A stretch of DNA of 47,297 nt, taken from NCBI GenBank assembly GCA_009921765.1, contig RFXC01000007.1, forward strand, positions 1 through 47,297, written 5' to 3'. This document shows positions 1-8,979 of the stretch, in pieces. The DNA is from Betaproteobacteria bacterium (GTDB lineage Bacteria; Pseudomonadota; Gammaproteobacteria; Burkholderiales; Burkholderiaceae). Each line of letters begins with the position of its first letter. The stretch's first letter is position 1. The translations under genes were made by a program, and so were the position numbers. The notes beneath the pieces are model-generated. The model searched no databases. It saw nothing but the letters and a program-made list of their open reading frames with translations, and was not told the DNA's origin.

Positions 1-1
1 C

Positions 2-736
2 GCCGCGGCTGCCGCTCCGGCAGCTGTCGCGACCGTAAACGGCAAGCCCATTTCGGCGCAGCGGCTTGACGACGTTGTCAACCAGCTTTCGTCCCAGGGG
101 CGTGCCGACACGCCCGAACTCCGGGCGGCCATTCGCGATCAGTTGATCATTCGGGAGATCTTCGCGCAGGAGGCCGAGGCCAAGGGCTTCGGGCGTAATC
201 CCGACCTCACCCGCCAGCTTGAACAGATGCGCGAAGACCTGCTGATCCGGGCGCTGATTCAGGACCATCTTGCCAACGTCGAACCGGTCACCGAGGACGA
301 CGTCAATCGCGAGTATCAGCGCTTACACGGAGACGCAGGCGGCGACAAGGAGTACCGCGCCCGGCACATTCTGGTGGACAAGGAAGAAGACGCTCGCCAG
401 ATCATCGCCCAGCTACGCAAGGGTGAGAAGTTTGAAACCCTGGCGCGCCGGTCACGCGACATCGGCTCTGCGCAGCAGGGCGGCGACCTCGACTGGGCGA
501 CGCCCGACACCTACGTCAAGGAGTTTTCCGAGGCGATGGTTGCGCTTCAGAAGGGGCGGTTTACCGAGAAGCCGGTTCGTACGCAGTTCGGCTTTCACGT
601 CATACGACTGGACGACATACGCACCACGACACCACCGCCCATTGCGCAAGTCGCGCCACAGATTCGCCAGGATTTGGAGCGGGCGCGCGTTGATCGGCTT
701 CAGCAGGCGCTGCGCGCCAAAGCCAAAGTCCAGTAG
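2..736 (+). CDS. Parvulin-type peptidyl-prolyl cis-trans isomerase (partial, 5' end cut)
   Basis: The frame is open from base 2 with no start inside the window, so the N-terminus is missing; 244 residues are visible before the TAG at 734-736. The first part (GKPISAQRL, then an acidic helical stretch) resembles the N-terminal chaperone domain of SurA/PpiC-like periplasmic foldases. A parvulin domain follows from about residue 115, with the RARHILV start, the GGDLDW turn and the QFGFHVIRLDD end typical of the family. Such enzymes isomerise prolyl bonds and assist folding of exported proteins. A signal peptide would lie outside the window. It runs convergently toward tadA and sits just outside the secretion genes, so it is probably backbone rather than part of the secretion system. 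Confidence 0.85.
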   Translation, partial: AAAAAPAAVATVNGKPISAQRLDDVVNQLSSQGRADTPELRAAIRDQLIIREIFAQEAEAKGFGRNPDLTRQLEQMREDLLIRALIQDHLANVEPVTEDDVNREYQRLHGDAGGDKEYRARHILVDKEEDARQIIAQLRKGEKFETLARRSRDIGSAQQGGDLDWATPDTYVKEFSEAMVALQKGRFTEKPVRTQFGFHVIRLDDIRTTTPPPIAQVAPQIRQDLERARVDRLQQALRAKAKVQ

Positions 737-773
737 TACAGACCTGCGTCAGCTTCCGATGCGGGGTTTGCCC

Positions 774-1566
<793 letters not shown>

Positions 1567-1570
<4 letters not shown>

Positions 1571-1869
1571 GGTGTTGGCTTCCGTGTGGCTGAGCCGCGA
1601 ATCTGATCGGGCCCCGTCTGAAAGGGATTGGGCGCTGCAATCTTGTGCGCGGTCCCAACCGCAGACAGTACCTCGGATGCGGCTTCGATCGCAAGTTGTG
1701 CAGCCTCGATGCGCCGATACTGTGCAACCGGCAGGTGACCCGACGAAAGGCCACGCAGGCGCTCGGAAAGCGAGGAGAGGAGTTGCCGGCACTCTCCCAG
1801 CGCCTCGGCCGCCTCTGGGCTTGCAAGCCGCTCTTCGAGTTTGCTGAAGGTGATGCCCTGGTCGCTCAC
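1567..1869 (-). CDS. YscE/BscE-like needle chaperone (putative)
   Basis: This 100-residue protein lies between sctD and sctF, the position of yscE in Yersinia and of the corresponding small gene in other clusters. YscE forms a complex with YscG that keeps the needle subunit from polymerising in the cytoplasm. The sequence shows two amphipathic helices (about residues 7-35 and 48-75) and a disordered Pro/Gly/Thr tail, but no strong motif; the assignment rests mainly on size, helicity and position. The GTG start at 1869 overlaps the stop of sctD (GTGA), and its stop overlaps the sctF ATG. Confidence 0.65.
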
Positions 1870-3311
1870 CTTGCCAACCGATGCGAAGCGCCATTCGCGT
1901 CTTCAAACACGAGTTCGGTATCGCTGATGGCGGCCAGCCGGTAGCCGTTCACGATTCCGCCCGGCAGCACCCGCTGCCCGTCCGCAAACAGCAGATAAGA
2001 CAGGGGCCCGCTCTGAATGGCAACGATGCGAGGCAGCTTGGGCGGGGGCAGCACGGGCTGAGCGGTCGCGGCGGCACTGGGAGCCGCTGCGGGATCGGAC
2101 AGCGTAAGAGCGACACGGGCGGGCAGTCGATCACTGAATCGCTGGTTGAATCTGAGCAGAATCTGCTCCCATGTGGCCGCACGCTCGCGGGGAATCATGC
2201 CGTCAATGCTGATCCGGGCATCGGCCCAGGCAACCTTGACCGATCCAAAGCCCAGCCCCTGCAACTCGCCTCCCAATTGCGCGGCTGCGTCCTCGGGTGT
2301 GGTGAGACCGCTCACCATTGCAACAGTCTGGGGAAGGCGCTCTTCGAGGATCGAACGCGCACGCGAGTCGTCCTGGGAGCGAAGTACAAGACCAGTCAGA
2401 CGGACCCGACCTCCGGGGAGGGCTTCCGCCCCAAACCCCTCGGGCAAAAGTCGCGCCGCATCGCGAACGCGCTCGGCAAACTCGGCCTGGGTTAGAAGCG
2501 CGAGCGCAAGCCAACGCCGCTCGGGTGACAGCAATTGAATCACCTGATCCTGTTCATCCACGCTTTCAAGAACGCCCGTCACCTCGATCCGACCGTCGGC
2601 CCGAAGCGCCGCCCGAACCACATCATTGAAACCGGCGGCGGCGATGCGCTCCACAACGCGAGCGAGGTCCTGTGCATCAGCACCGGCGGGAAGCGCAGGC
2701 GCGGCCGCCACCGGCAACTCGACCGACGTCTCGCGAAACAGCCGGAGGAACGGGTCTGTGAGGCCCGCTGCGTACCATGCCAATCCGACCAGTATCGCAC
2801 CGGGCGCGAGCAGCCAGGCAGTAACCGGGGTGGTGGCCTCTGGCAAATCGCTGGGGCTGGAAGGCGAAGCACTCGCGGAATTCGGGCTCAGGCCCTCCCC
2901 GTCCGTGTTGATATCGGCTGCGTTGGTGTCGCGCGGAAACACACCGCTCGAATTGCCATCACCTGCTTCAGGCCGAACCCAGGCAATCGGAAGCTCGGTT
3001 GCGCCCGACCACGACTCCCCTGTTGACTGAACGGTAAGGACCAGGGGGCCGGCACTCAGGCCCTGCCCCCTGGGAATGGCCTGTTGGGTTCCATCGGGTT
3101 CAAGCCAGAGCCACCCCTCAGCACTGGCCTCAAGACGTGCCTGATCAAACGGCGCATCGTGCACCACCACATCGCAACTGCGCGAGCGACCAATCGTGAG
3201 GCTCTCGCCAGGCGACAGCAACAGCGACGCCCCGGCATGCACCCCAGCCAACAACCGCAATTCAAGCGCTGTGGTGTCTGCCTCGCCCCGGCGCTTGCGG
3301 GCATCGTTCAC
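1866..3311 (-). CDS. sctD: Inner-membrane outer-ring protein SctD
   Basis: SctD forms the outer ring of the inner-membrane basal body and contacts SctJ, the secretin and the sorting platform. The 481-residue protein has an FHA-like cytoplasmic domain at about 15-100 (LLLSPGESLTIGRSRSCDVV), a Ser/Pro/Asp-rich linker at about 110-160, one membrane helix at about 165-184 (AWLLAPGAILVGLAWYAAGL), and a long periplasmic part with repeated ring-building folds up to about residue 400. Its ATG overlaps the stop of sctV (ATGA), and its stop overlaps the following GTG start. Length and topology fit the YscD/BscD family. Confidence 0.88.
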   Translation of the reverse strand: MNDARKRRGEADTTALELRLLAGVHAGASLLLSPGESLTIGRSRSCDVVVHDAPFDQARLEASAEGWLWLEPDGTQQAIPRGQGLSAGPLVLTVQSTGESWSGATELPIAWVRPEAGDGNSSGVFPRDTNAADINTDGEGLSPNSASASPSSPSDLPEATTPVTAWLLAPGAILVGLAWYAAGLTDPFLRLFRETSVELPVAAAPALPAGADAQDLARVVERIAAAGFNDVVRAALRADGRIEVTGVLESVDEQDQVIQLLSPERRWLALALLTQAEFAERVRDAARLLPEGFGAEALPGGRVRLTGLVLRSQDDSRARSILEERLPQTVAMVSGLTTPEDAAAQLGGELQGLGFGSVKVAWADARISIDGMIPRERAATWEQILLRFNQRFSDRLPARVALTLSDPAAAPSAAATAQPVLPPPKLPRIVAIQSGPLSYLLFADGQRVLPGGIVNGYRLAAISDTELVFEDANGASHRLAR

Positions 3312-5407
3312 AGGTCCACCCGGGCAAGCGGCTGAATGTTCACCTCAGGCACCAACTCCTGATAGGACAGCACCTGGAGATCGTAAAGATCGGCCTCAAT
3401 CAGCTTTCGCATGTAGCGCCGAATGTCCATTGAGGCGAGCAGCACGGGACGGGCGCCGCTGGTGGGAAGTTTGCCAACGACCTTCTTAAGGTTGTCGACA
3501 AGCTTGCGCGAGGCTGCCGGGTCAAGCGCGAGATAGCTCCCTGCCGAAGTCTGGCGAATCGCGCTCCGCACAGTTTCCTCCACCTTGGGCGCCAACAGAT
3601 AGGCGGGCAGCATGTTCTGCCCCGAGGAATACTTGAAGCTGATCTGCCGCTTGAGCGAGCCACGAACATATTCCGTGAGGAGCACCGAGTCTTTTTCCTT
3701 TTGACCCCACTCGACCAGCGACTCGAGAATGGTCCTCAGGTTGCGAATCGAAATATCTTCCGAAACCAAGCGCTGAAGAATCTCACCGATTTTCTGCGTG
3801 GGCATCACGCGCGTTGCTTCCTTCACCAGGTCCGGAAAGCGCTGCTCCATGGCGCCAAGCAAAAACCGCGTCTCCTGAACGCCAATGAATTCGGCGGAAT
3901 ATTTCCTCAATACCGTTGCAAGATGAAAGGTGAGGATCTGGGTGGGGTTCATAAACGACATCCCGGCCCTGGACAACAACTCGGCCGTTTCAGTGGCCAC
4001 CCAGATCGACTCCACGCCTGGCAAAAAGGCCCGGTCCTTTTCGAAGTCAACGCCAAGCGCGGAGAGCTTGTCGGCCGACTCACGGACCAGCACCTGATTG
4101 ATTCGCAACATTCCCTGGGCGACCGGCACCTCGGTCAGCACAATGTGATACGTATTCGAATCCAGCCGGTCGTTGAATCGCAGCTGAATTCCGGGAAACG
4201 GCACACCGAGATCGAAGTAGAGTGCCCGCCGGATCTTGATCAATTCATCGTTCAGTTCATCAGCCTTCAGGGCCGTGCGGAGGTTGTCCGCCACATCCAG
4301 AATCAGCGGAACGGTGGGAACAAATTCATCGGTGCCATCGCCGCGCGTGGGCTTCCTGGCCGCTGAATCGCTTGCGGCGAGCGCCGGCACCTCGGTGATT
4401 TCACCGGTTTTCTCGTCAATCTGTCGCCTCGGCCGCATGGCAATGCCCATCGCAATCAGCGGAATGCCAAGCAACAAGAACACGAAGGAAGGCATTCCGG
4501 GGATGAACCCCATGCCGAGCGCAATGCAGCCCCCAATGATGAGGGCGCGGGGTTGCGCCATGATCTGCGAACCGATGTCCTTGCCGACGTTGGACGGCCC
4601 CTCATCGGATTGCACCCGGGTCACGATGATGCCCGCGCAGATCGAGATGAAGAGCGCCGGGATCTGGGAAATCAGGCCGTCACCGATCGACAAGATGGAG
4701 TAGGTCTGCATTGCCTTGCCGGCGGTCATTCCCCGCTGCAGCATGCCGATCAGGATGCCACCCAGCAGATTGACCGCCACAATGATCAGCCCGGCGATGG
4801 CATCGCCCTTGACGAATTTCATGGCGCCGTCCATGGCACCGTACAGCTGGCTTTCCTTCTCGACTGCCCGCCGCCTGCGCTTGGCCTCGTCCATGTCGAT
4901 GGTGCCGGCGCGCATGTCGCCGTCGATCGCCATCTGTTTGCCGGGCATGGCATCGAGCGAGAAGCGCGCAGCCACCTCGGCCACGCGCTCGGCGCCTTTG
5001 GTGATCACCACGAACTGCACGATGGTGAGGATCAGGAACACCACCAGGCCGACCACCAGATTGCCACCCACCACAAAATTGCCGAAGGTATCGATGATGC
5101 TGCCGGCATCGCCCTGGAGCAGGATCAGCCGGGTGGTGGCAATCGAGATCCCCAGCCGAAAGAGCGTGGTGACCAGTAGCACCGACGGAAATGACGAAAA
5201 GGCGAGCGGCGTGGGGAGATACATCGCCACCATCAGCAAGACGGCAGACAACGTCATGTTCAGACCGATCAGGACGTCGACCAGGAGCGTGGGTAACGGC
5301 AGAATCATCATGAAGATGATCGCCACGATCATCACCGCGAGCACGATGTCGTTCCGGCTCGCTGCCTTCAAGGCAAGACCCTGAAGCGCCGCTTGAAGTC
5401 GGTTCAT
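3308..5407 (-). CDS. sctV: Export gate protein SctV (LcrD/BscD-type FHIPEP family)
   Basis: SctV is the large inner-membrane gate; its cytoplasmic ring receives chaperone-substrate complexes. The 699-residue protein starts with about eight membrane helices within residues 1-320, including the conserved TLFRLGISIATTRLIL and the FHIPEP-type loop with DAMPGKQMAIDGDMRAG and DEAKRRR. A linker and a C-terminal cytoplasmic domain of about 330 residues follow, ending in VNIQPLARVDL. The start chosen is the ATG at 5407 (MNRLQAAL), whose ATGA overlaps the stop of sctY; a longer frame to 5455 would run into sctY. It lies downstream of sctX and sctY, which act at the same gate in Yersinia. Confidence 0.95.
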   Translation of the reverse strand: MNRLQAALQGLALKAASRNDIVLAVMIVAIIFMMILPLPTLLVDVLIGLNMTLSAVLLMVAMYLPTPLAFSSFPSVLLVTTLFRLGISIATTRLILLQGDAGSIIDTFGNFVVGGNLVVGLVVFLILTIVQFVVITKGAERVAEVAARFSLDAMPGKQMAIDGDMRAGTIDMDEAKRRRRAVEKESQLYGAMDGAMKFVKGDAIAGLIIVAVNLLGGILIGMLQRGMTAGKAMQTYSILSIGDGLISQIPALFISICAGIIVTRVQSDEGPSNVGKDIGSQIMAQPRALIIGGCIALGMGFIPGMPSFVFLLLGIPLIAMGIAMRPRRQIDEKTGEITEVPALAASDSAARKPTRGDGTDEFVPTVPLILDVADNLRTALKADELNDELIKIRRALYFDLGVPFPGIQLRFNDRLDSNTYHIVLTEVPVAQGMLRINQVLVRESADKLSALGVDFEKDRAFLPGVESIWVATETAELLSRAGMSFMNPTQILTFHLATVLRKYSAEFIGVQETRFLLGAMEQRFPDLVKEATRVMPTQKIGEILQRLVSEDISIRNLRTILESLVEWGQKEKDSVLLTEYVRGSLKRQISFKYSSGQNMLPAYLLAPKVEETVRSAIRQTSAGSYLALDPAASRKLVDNLKKVVGKLPTSGARPVLLASMDIRRYMRKLIEADLYDLQVLSYQELVPEVNIQPLARVDL

Positions 5408-5763
5408 GCTGCGAGGTCCAATGGGGAGTGCGCCGCCTCGCGAAGCGACAGCCACGCCCGCATCGCCGCAGAGGCTTCGGTGGCCCGGCCCACTGCCGAA
5501 AGCGCTTCCGCCCGTGCAAGATGAAACACCGCGTCGATCTGACCGCCGAGTGCGATTCGGTCGAGCGCAATCAGTGCCCGCTCCGGCCGCCCGGCGGCAA
5601 GCGCAGCCACTGCCACCAGGCGCGCGTGCGAGATCACCCCAGGCTCCAGCGCCTCGAGCCCTGCGAATACGGTGAGCGCCCGCTCGGCCTGGCCCTGCTG
5701 AAGAAAAAAACCACCCAGAAGCGCCAGCGCGTCTCGTTCGGCATCGGGAAGCGGCAGGCTCAT
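5404..5763 (-). CDS. sctY: SctY-like TPR chaperone of the export gate
   Basis: The 119-residue protein consists of TPR-like helical pairs (GGFFLQQGQAERALTVFAGLEAL, then VAALAAGRPERALIALDRI and AEALSAVGRATEASAAMRAW). Position and size match YscY, which binds YscX and the cytoplasmic part of SctV and is needed for export of early substrates in Yersinia. The gene sits between sctX and sctV, as in the yscX-yscY-lcrD order, and its stop overlaps the sctV ATG. TPR folds are shared with LcrH and YscG chaperones, so the name depends on context. Confidence 0.75.
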   Translation of the reverse strand: MSLPLPDAERDALALLGGFFLQQGQAERALTVFAGLEALEPGVISHARLVAVAALAAGRPERALIALDRIALGGQIDAVFHLARAEALSAVGRATEASAAMRAWLSLREAAHSPLDLAA

Positions 5764-5768
5764 TTTGC

Positions 5769-6179
5769 TCAGCCCTGAAGCAACAGGCTCTGGTTCTGAC
5801 GAACCAGGTCGCGCAGGGACAACATCTGGCGAACCTCGGCGTTCAAACGGCGAAGCGCCAGATCGACCTCCGGCGCGTCGCTACGCTCGCCCGCAGAACG
5901 CGGCCGGGCATCAAGCCGTTGCCGGACCTGCTCAAGCGCATCGGTAAAGCCACTGCTGCTCAGGACCTCGGGAGACACGGTTTTCGGATGGCCCCACTGC
6001 CGGATCAACGCGGTGGTGCCGCCTGCCGCCAACAATCGATCGACCTCGCCCACATAAGGCATGCCGGTTGGCGGAATGGCGCGCGAATCAGGAAGAGCCG
6101 CAGTCGGGAATTCAGCTTCCACCGGAAGGCCGGCCAGACCGAAGTTCAACGCATAGCTGGAGTCGATTGTTGTGGCCAT
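5769..6179 (-). CDS. sctX: SctX-like early secretion component
   Basis: This 136-residue protein matches YscX in size and place, directly upstream of the SctY-like gene. It carries a central LPDSRAIPPTGMPYV stretch comparable to the conserved LPD...LPP-G region of YscX, and a C-terminal helix with ALRRLNAEVRQMLSLRDLVRQNQ. YscX is an exported protein that needs YscY and binds SctV. A five-base gap separates it from sctY. The N-terminus (MATTIDSSYALNFGLAG) is short and non-charged, as expected for a type III export signal. SctX and SctY are known only from some type III families. Confidence 0.72.
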   Translation of the reverse strand: MATTIDSSYALNFGLAGLPVEAEFPTAALPDSRAIPPTGMPYVGEVDRLLAAGGTTALIRQWGHPKTVSPEVLSSSGFTDALEQVRQRLDARPRSAGERSDAPEVDLALRRLNAEVRQMLSLRDLVRQNQSLLLQG

Positions 6180-6184
6180 TGCAC

Positions 6185-6562
6185 TCAGACCGGTTGAGCC
6201 AGGCGTTCAGCCCAAGCGAGGAGCCGCTCGGCCGTTTTCATTAGCGACTCGGGCGAGAGTTGTGATTCGGTCAACCGGGCGGCGCCAACGAGGCAGAACT
6301 CTGACCCCGTACCGCGGCTCCCCACCTGAAGCGCTACGCCGGGCATGTCTCGTGCCTCTGCGCTCTGAAGAATTCTGCGCGCAAGCGAATCGTCCGGGTG
6401 AGGAATGGGATGCACAACATGAATCAGGAGATCGCGGTTACACAACAGTAAGCCGACGGTGACGCCGGCATCGAGCTCTAGCGATGCCTGGCCAGAATCG
6501 AGCGACAGGTCGGGCAAACCCATCGCCCGGCCAAACTCCTCTGTTGCGCGCCAGGGGTCCAT
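6185..6562 (-). CDS. SycN-like class I chaperone of the gatekeeper
   Basis: The protein (125 residues from the ATG at 6562) has the alternating strand/helix pattern of the CesT/SycN chaperone fold: a first helix (WRATEEFGRAMGLPDL), then strands around ASLELDAGVTVGLLLC and DLLIHVVHPI, and a final long helix. In Yersinia, SycN together with YscB chaperones YopN. Here the gene directly follows the YopN-TyeA fusion, matching yopN-tyeA-sycN-yscX. The open frame extends to 6613, but that would overlap the end of sctW; 6562 leaves a short gap with a GGA about ten bases upstream. A different CesT-type chaperone cannot be excluded. Confidence 0.68.
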   Translation of the reverse strand: MDPWRATEEFGRAMGLPDLSLDSGQASLELDAGVTVGLLLCNRDLLIHVVHPIPHPDDSLARRILQSAEARDMPGVALQVGSRGTGSEFCLVGAARLTESQLSPESLMKTAERLLAWAERLAQPV

Positions 6563-6578
6563 CAGCAAACCGTCCAAT

Positions 6579-7763
6579 TCATTCGACGATTCCCTCTTCC
6601 CGGTCAATGGCATAGTCGACCGCGTCCTGGGCTGCGTCGATCAGGGTTTGTCTTGCCTCGGGCGTTGCGAACACCTTTACCGGAATTTCCTTGACCAGAT
6701 TCCGAACGCCAGTCAGGAAGTCGACGGTGGCAGCCGGGGGGTCCATCGCGCGGTAGCGATCAGCAAGCCGCTTGAAATGGTCAGCATCAACCCACCGCTC
6801 CCCAGACAAACTGACAAGATCGCTGGTGAGCTGGTTGGGGGCAAACGGTGCCGTTCCGTGTCGGGACTGCAACCGGCCAGACAGTTCAACGCTTGCCTCA
6901 AGAAGTGTGCTGACCACTTCCAAGTGATAGAGGTCGCTCACCAGCGACTGCAGCTTCGCCTTGTCGGTGGAAGAGCGGGATGCAGCCAGATCGAGGCCGA
7001 GCGCGGCGATCATGGTGCGGTGAACATCCAGAAAACTCGCCGCGGCCCCTCCATCGTTGACCAGTCGAAGCAGGTGATTGACCACGCCGCCAAGCGAGTC
7101 GGCACCAATCGCCGCATCGTGATAGGCAGAGCGGAACTCACGCGCCTGATCTGCACTGAGCCGGCTGTAAACCTCCACCGTGTTGACGTCGGCGAGGATG
7201 GACTCGCCGCGCTCGGCGAACATCTCCTCCAGCACCTCTCGAACCGCAGCCGCGGCTGCCCCGCCCGCGTCGGGCCCAGCTTGCCCGGATTCAATTTCCT
7301 CGGCGGCGTCGAGAAGAAGGAGAAACTGGGCAGTCGGGTCGCTGTCCGACTCCTCGGCAAAGTGCCGGATACGGTCAGGCCGCTTGAGAATGGCCCGCGC
7401 CAGATCCCCTTGCGCATTCGCCCCGCCGTCATCCGATTCACGCTCGTCGTCGGCTGGCCGTCCACCGCGGGGCTTTCCGAGTCGGGTATGTTCCAGCGTC
7501 TTGTGCCGAACATCGCGTGAGAGCCCTGCAAGCGCACCACCCGTAAGAATGGTTCGCTCCTTCACCCCACGCTGCTGCATCCGGGCTGCAAATGCCTGGG
7601 TGAGTTCCCCGGCGGCATCGAGCAGCACATTCTGTTCGCTCGTCTGACGTTGAATCACCTTGCGGCCAGCGAGATGCGCCTGCGTGCCCCCGGGGAGCGA
7701 CGCCTGACCTGCGAACTGCCCGGCCGACGTGGACGGTGCGGTGACCGATCGGGTTTGATTCAT
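6579..7763 (-). CDS. sctW: Gatekeeper SctW (fused YopN-TyeA / BopN type)
   Basis: SctW blocks effector export until host contact and helps rank translocators before effectors. At 394 residues it equals YopN plus TyeA in one chain: an N-terminal secreted/chaperone-binding part with a Gln/Thr/Ser-rich start, a helical YopN/MxiC core at about 90-290 (including the ALAGLSRDVRHKTLEHTR stretch), and a TyeA-like helical domain at about 300-394 (FLTGVRNLVKEIPVKVF). It is the first gene of the minus-strand operon and diverges from the plus-strand operon across about 180 bases, so both may share a control region. Confidence 0.85.
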   Translation of the reverse strand: MNQTRSVTAPSTSAGQFAGQASLPGGTQAHLAGRKVIQRQTSEQNVLLDAAGELTQAFAARMQQRGVKERTILTGGALAGLSRDVRHKTLEHTRLGKPRGGRPADDERESDDGGANAQGDLARAILKRPDRIRHFAEESDSDPTAQFLLLLDAAEEIESGQAGPDAGGAAAAAVREVLEEMFAERGESILADVNTVEVYSRLSADQAREFRSAYHDAAIGADSLGGVVNHLLRLVNDGGAAASFLDVHRTMIAALGLDLAASRSSTDKAKLQSLVSDLYHLEVVSTLLEASVELSGRLQSRHGTAPFAPNQLTSDLVSLSGERWVDADHFKRLADRYRAMDPPAATVDFLTGVRNLVKEIPVKVFATPEARQTLIDAAQDAVDYAIDREEGIVE

Positions 7764-7944
7764 GAACTTTTTAACGGACTGACCGGCAGCTGAACGTGAC
7801 AGGAAGTCCAGTTATTCAGACGCCTGCCAGCAGGATCACCGGTGGGGTATTCCAAATCCAACCGACCGAGTATAGTGTCGCGGTTCTTTGTCGCCTAGCT
7901 GGGCCTCTCACCTACAGGCTCGTCCAGGAGCATATTCGTCGAAT
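7764..7944. promoter_or_regulatory. Divergent control region between the two secretion operons
   Basis: This is the largest non-coding gap in the window, and both long operons start from it. On the plus strand a TATAGT at 7871-7876 resembles a -10 box, but no good -35 partner is seen 16-18 bases upstream, which would fit a special sigma factor or an activator. A GGAG lies at 7927-7930, next to the palindrome that overlaps the ATG at 7945. No clear promoter could be picked for the minus-strand operon. Confidence 0.4.
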
Positions 7945-7948
7945 ATGC
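7930..7948. repeat. Perfect 9-bp inverted repeat with 1-base spacer over the start codon
   Basis: The sequence reads GCATATTCG, T, CGAATATGC: a perfect palindrome with arms at 7930-7938 and 7940-7948. The right arm contains the ATG at 7945. The ten bases TCGAATATGC (7939-7948) recur exactly at 7972-7981, 33 bases downstream, overlapping a second in-frame ATG at 7978. It could be an operator for a dimeric regulator or, as RNA, a hairpin hiding the start codon. Confidence 0.6.
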
Positions 7949-8277
7949 AACAAACCAACAATCTATCCGCATCGAATATGCCGACCGATATTGAACAGCT
8001 GATTGCTGACGCCGAAGCGGCAATCGAGAAGGCGCAGTCCGGCGATTTCAGCAGCTGGTGCCAGGCGCAGGGTTTCGATCCAGAAAAGATCCGCGAACTT
8101 TTTCAAGCCGAAAGCAATCCCGATCTCGAACGACAGGCTCGGGAGCTTTTTGCGGACGACATGGCCGATATTGCTCGCGAGGTCGAGTCGCGCGCAGCCG
8201 AGCTGGGCATTTCCCCGCCCGCGGTCGCGCCCCAGGCATCTGCCGTGCGCCAGCGCCGGCGGATGGGAATGGTGTAA
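7945..8277 (+). CDS. Small acidic helical protein, putative chaperone for the filament proteins
   Basis: I do not recognise a family. From the ATG at 7945 the product has 110 residues; a second in-frame ATG at 7978 would give 99. It is acidic and mostly helical (PTDIEQLIADAEAAIEKAQ, then LERQARELFADDMADIAREVESRAAEL), with one Cys and a basic end (RQRRRMGMV). It is the first gene of the plus-strand operon and lies directly before three EspA/SseB-like genes. In other systems a small helical chaperone (CesA, SseA) is encoded near its EspA/SseB partner, so a similar role is inferred from position only. The 5' end carries the palindrome described at 7930-7948. Confidence 0.6.
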   Translation: MQQTNNLSASNMPTDIEQLIADAEAAIEKAQSGDFSSWCQAQGFDPEKIRELFQAESNPDLERQARELFADDMADIAREVESRAAELGISPPAVAPQASAVRQRRRMGMV

Positions 8278-8289
8278 GGGGGGTACCTC

Positions 8290-8952
8290 ATGACTCGAAT
8301 CGGTTCAGGCAGCGCGGGCGGTCTTTCCGGCGTTAGCTCAATCAGTCTGGATGGTCTCGATCTAAATACCGCCGACATTGAAACACTGCTCGCAGCGGTT
8401 CAACTCAGGCGAGCTGACCTCATTGAAGATCAATTGAGGAAGCAGGTTCAGGATGTTCAGGGGCGCAATGACGCACTGGCTTCTCTCAACACGCTCAAGG
8501 GCGGTATCAGTACTCAGGCGTCATATTTTGGTGGAGATACCGCCAAAGGACAGCTGATTGACCAGGCGCACTACAACCCCTCCAATTACGAAAAAGAACG
8601 GTTGAGGAAGGCCTACACGGAGAATCCCGAACAGGCATTGGCCGACGCCAAGGCGGGGGTCTACGGCAATGCCGGGAAGGAACTCGCCGAGTTTGCGCAG
8701 TCGCTGCGCAACAACGGGTTCGACGACCAGACCGTATTCAAGGTCGCGAATGGCAGCGTTACTGCCGCCGAACTCGATTCGGTGAAAACGACAACTAATG
8801 CCAAAGCCGACAACCTGTCCAGCAGTCAGCAACTTGACATGATTCGCCTGCAGGCTCTGCAGCAGCGCAGAACCGAATCGTTCGATGTCGTCACCAACAC
8901 TTACAAAAAGATGGGCGACAGCCGCGCGAGTGTTGTGTCCAACATGCGTTGA
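8290..8952 (+). CDS. EspA/SseB/Bsp22-like secreted filament or tip protein, paralog 1
   Basis: This is the first and most divergent of three tandem paralogs (220 residues). It shares an N-terminal helix with the pattern LLAAVQLRRADLIEDQL and a C-terminal helix with SSSQQLDMIRLQALQQRR...FDVVTNTYKK, ending in SVVSNMR. Two terminal helices around a variable middle, with an L/M-D-M-x-R-L-Q motif, fit the family of needle-tip/filament proteins that includes EspA, SseB and Bordetella Bsp22. These polymerise on or cap the needle and link it to the translocon. The low-charge Gly/Ser-rich N-terminus fits a type III export signal. The divergence suggests a different task from paralogs 2 and 3. Confidence 0.7.
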   Translation: MTRIGSGSAGGLSGVSSISLDGLDLNTADIETLLAAVQLRRADLIEDQLRKQVQDVQGRNDALASLNTLKGGISTQASYFGGDTAKGQLIDQAHYNPSNYEKERLRKAYTENPEQALADAKAGVYGNAGKELAEFAQSLRNNGFDDQTVFKVANGSVTAAELDSVKTTTNAKADNLSSSQQLDMIRLQALQQRRTESFDVVTNTYKKMGDSRASVVSNMR

Positions 8953-8979
8953 CGTGCAGTTTGTGTTTTTGGGGAAAAC

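Noticed and set aside
4680..5570. Minus-strand frame of 296 codons within sctV
   Set aside because: It is the +1 shadow of the SctV membrane region; the Arg/His-rich translation has no hydrophobic segments.
6459..7520. Plus-strand frame of 353 codons opposite sctW and the SycN-like gene
   Set aside because: It crosses two well supported minus-strand genes and shows no family pattern.
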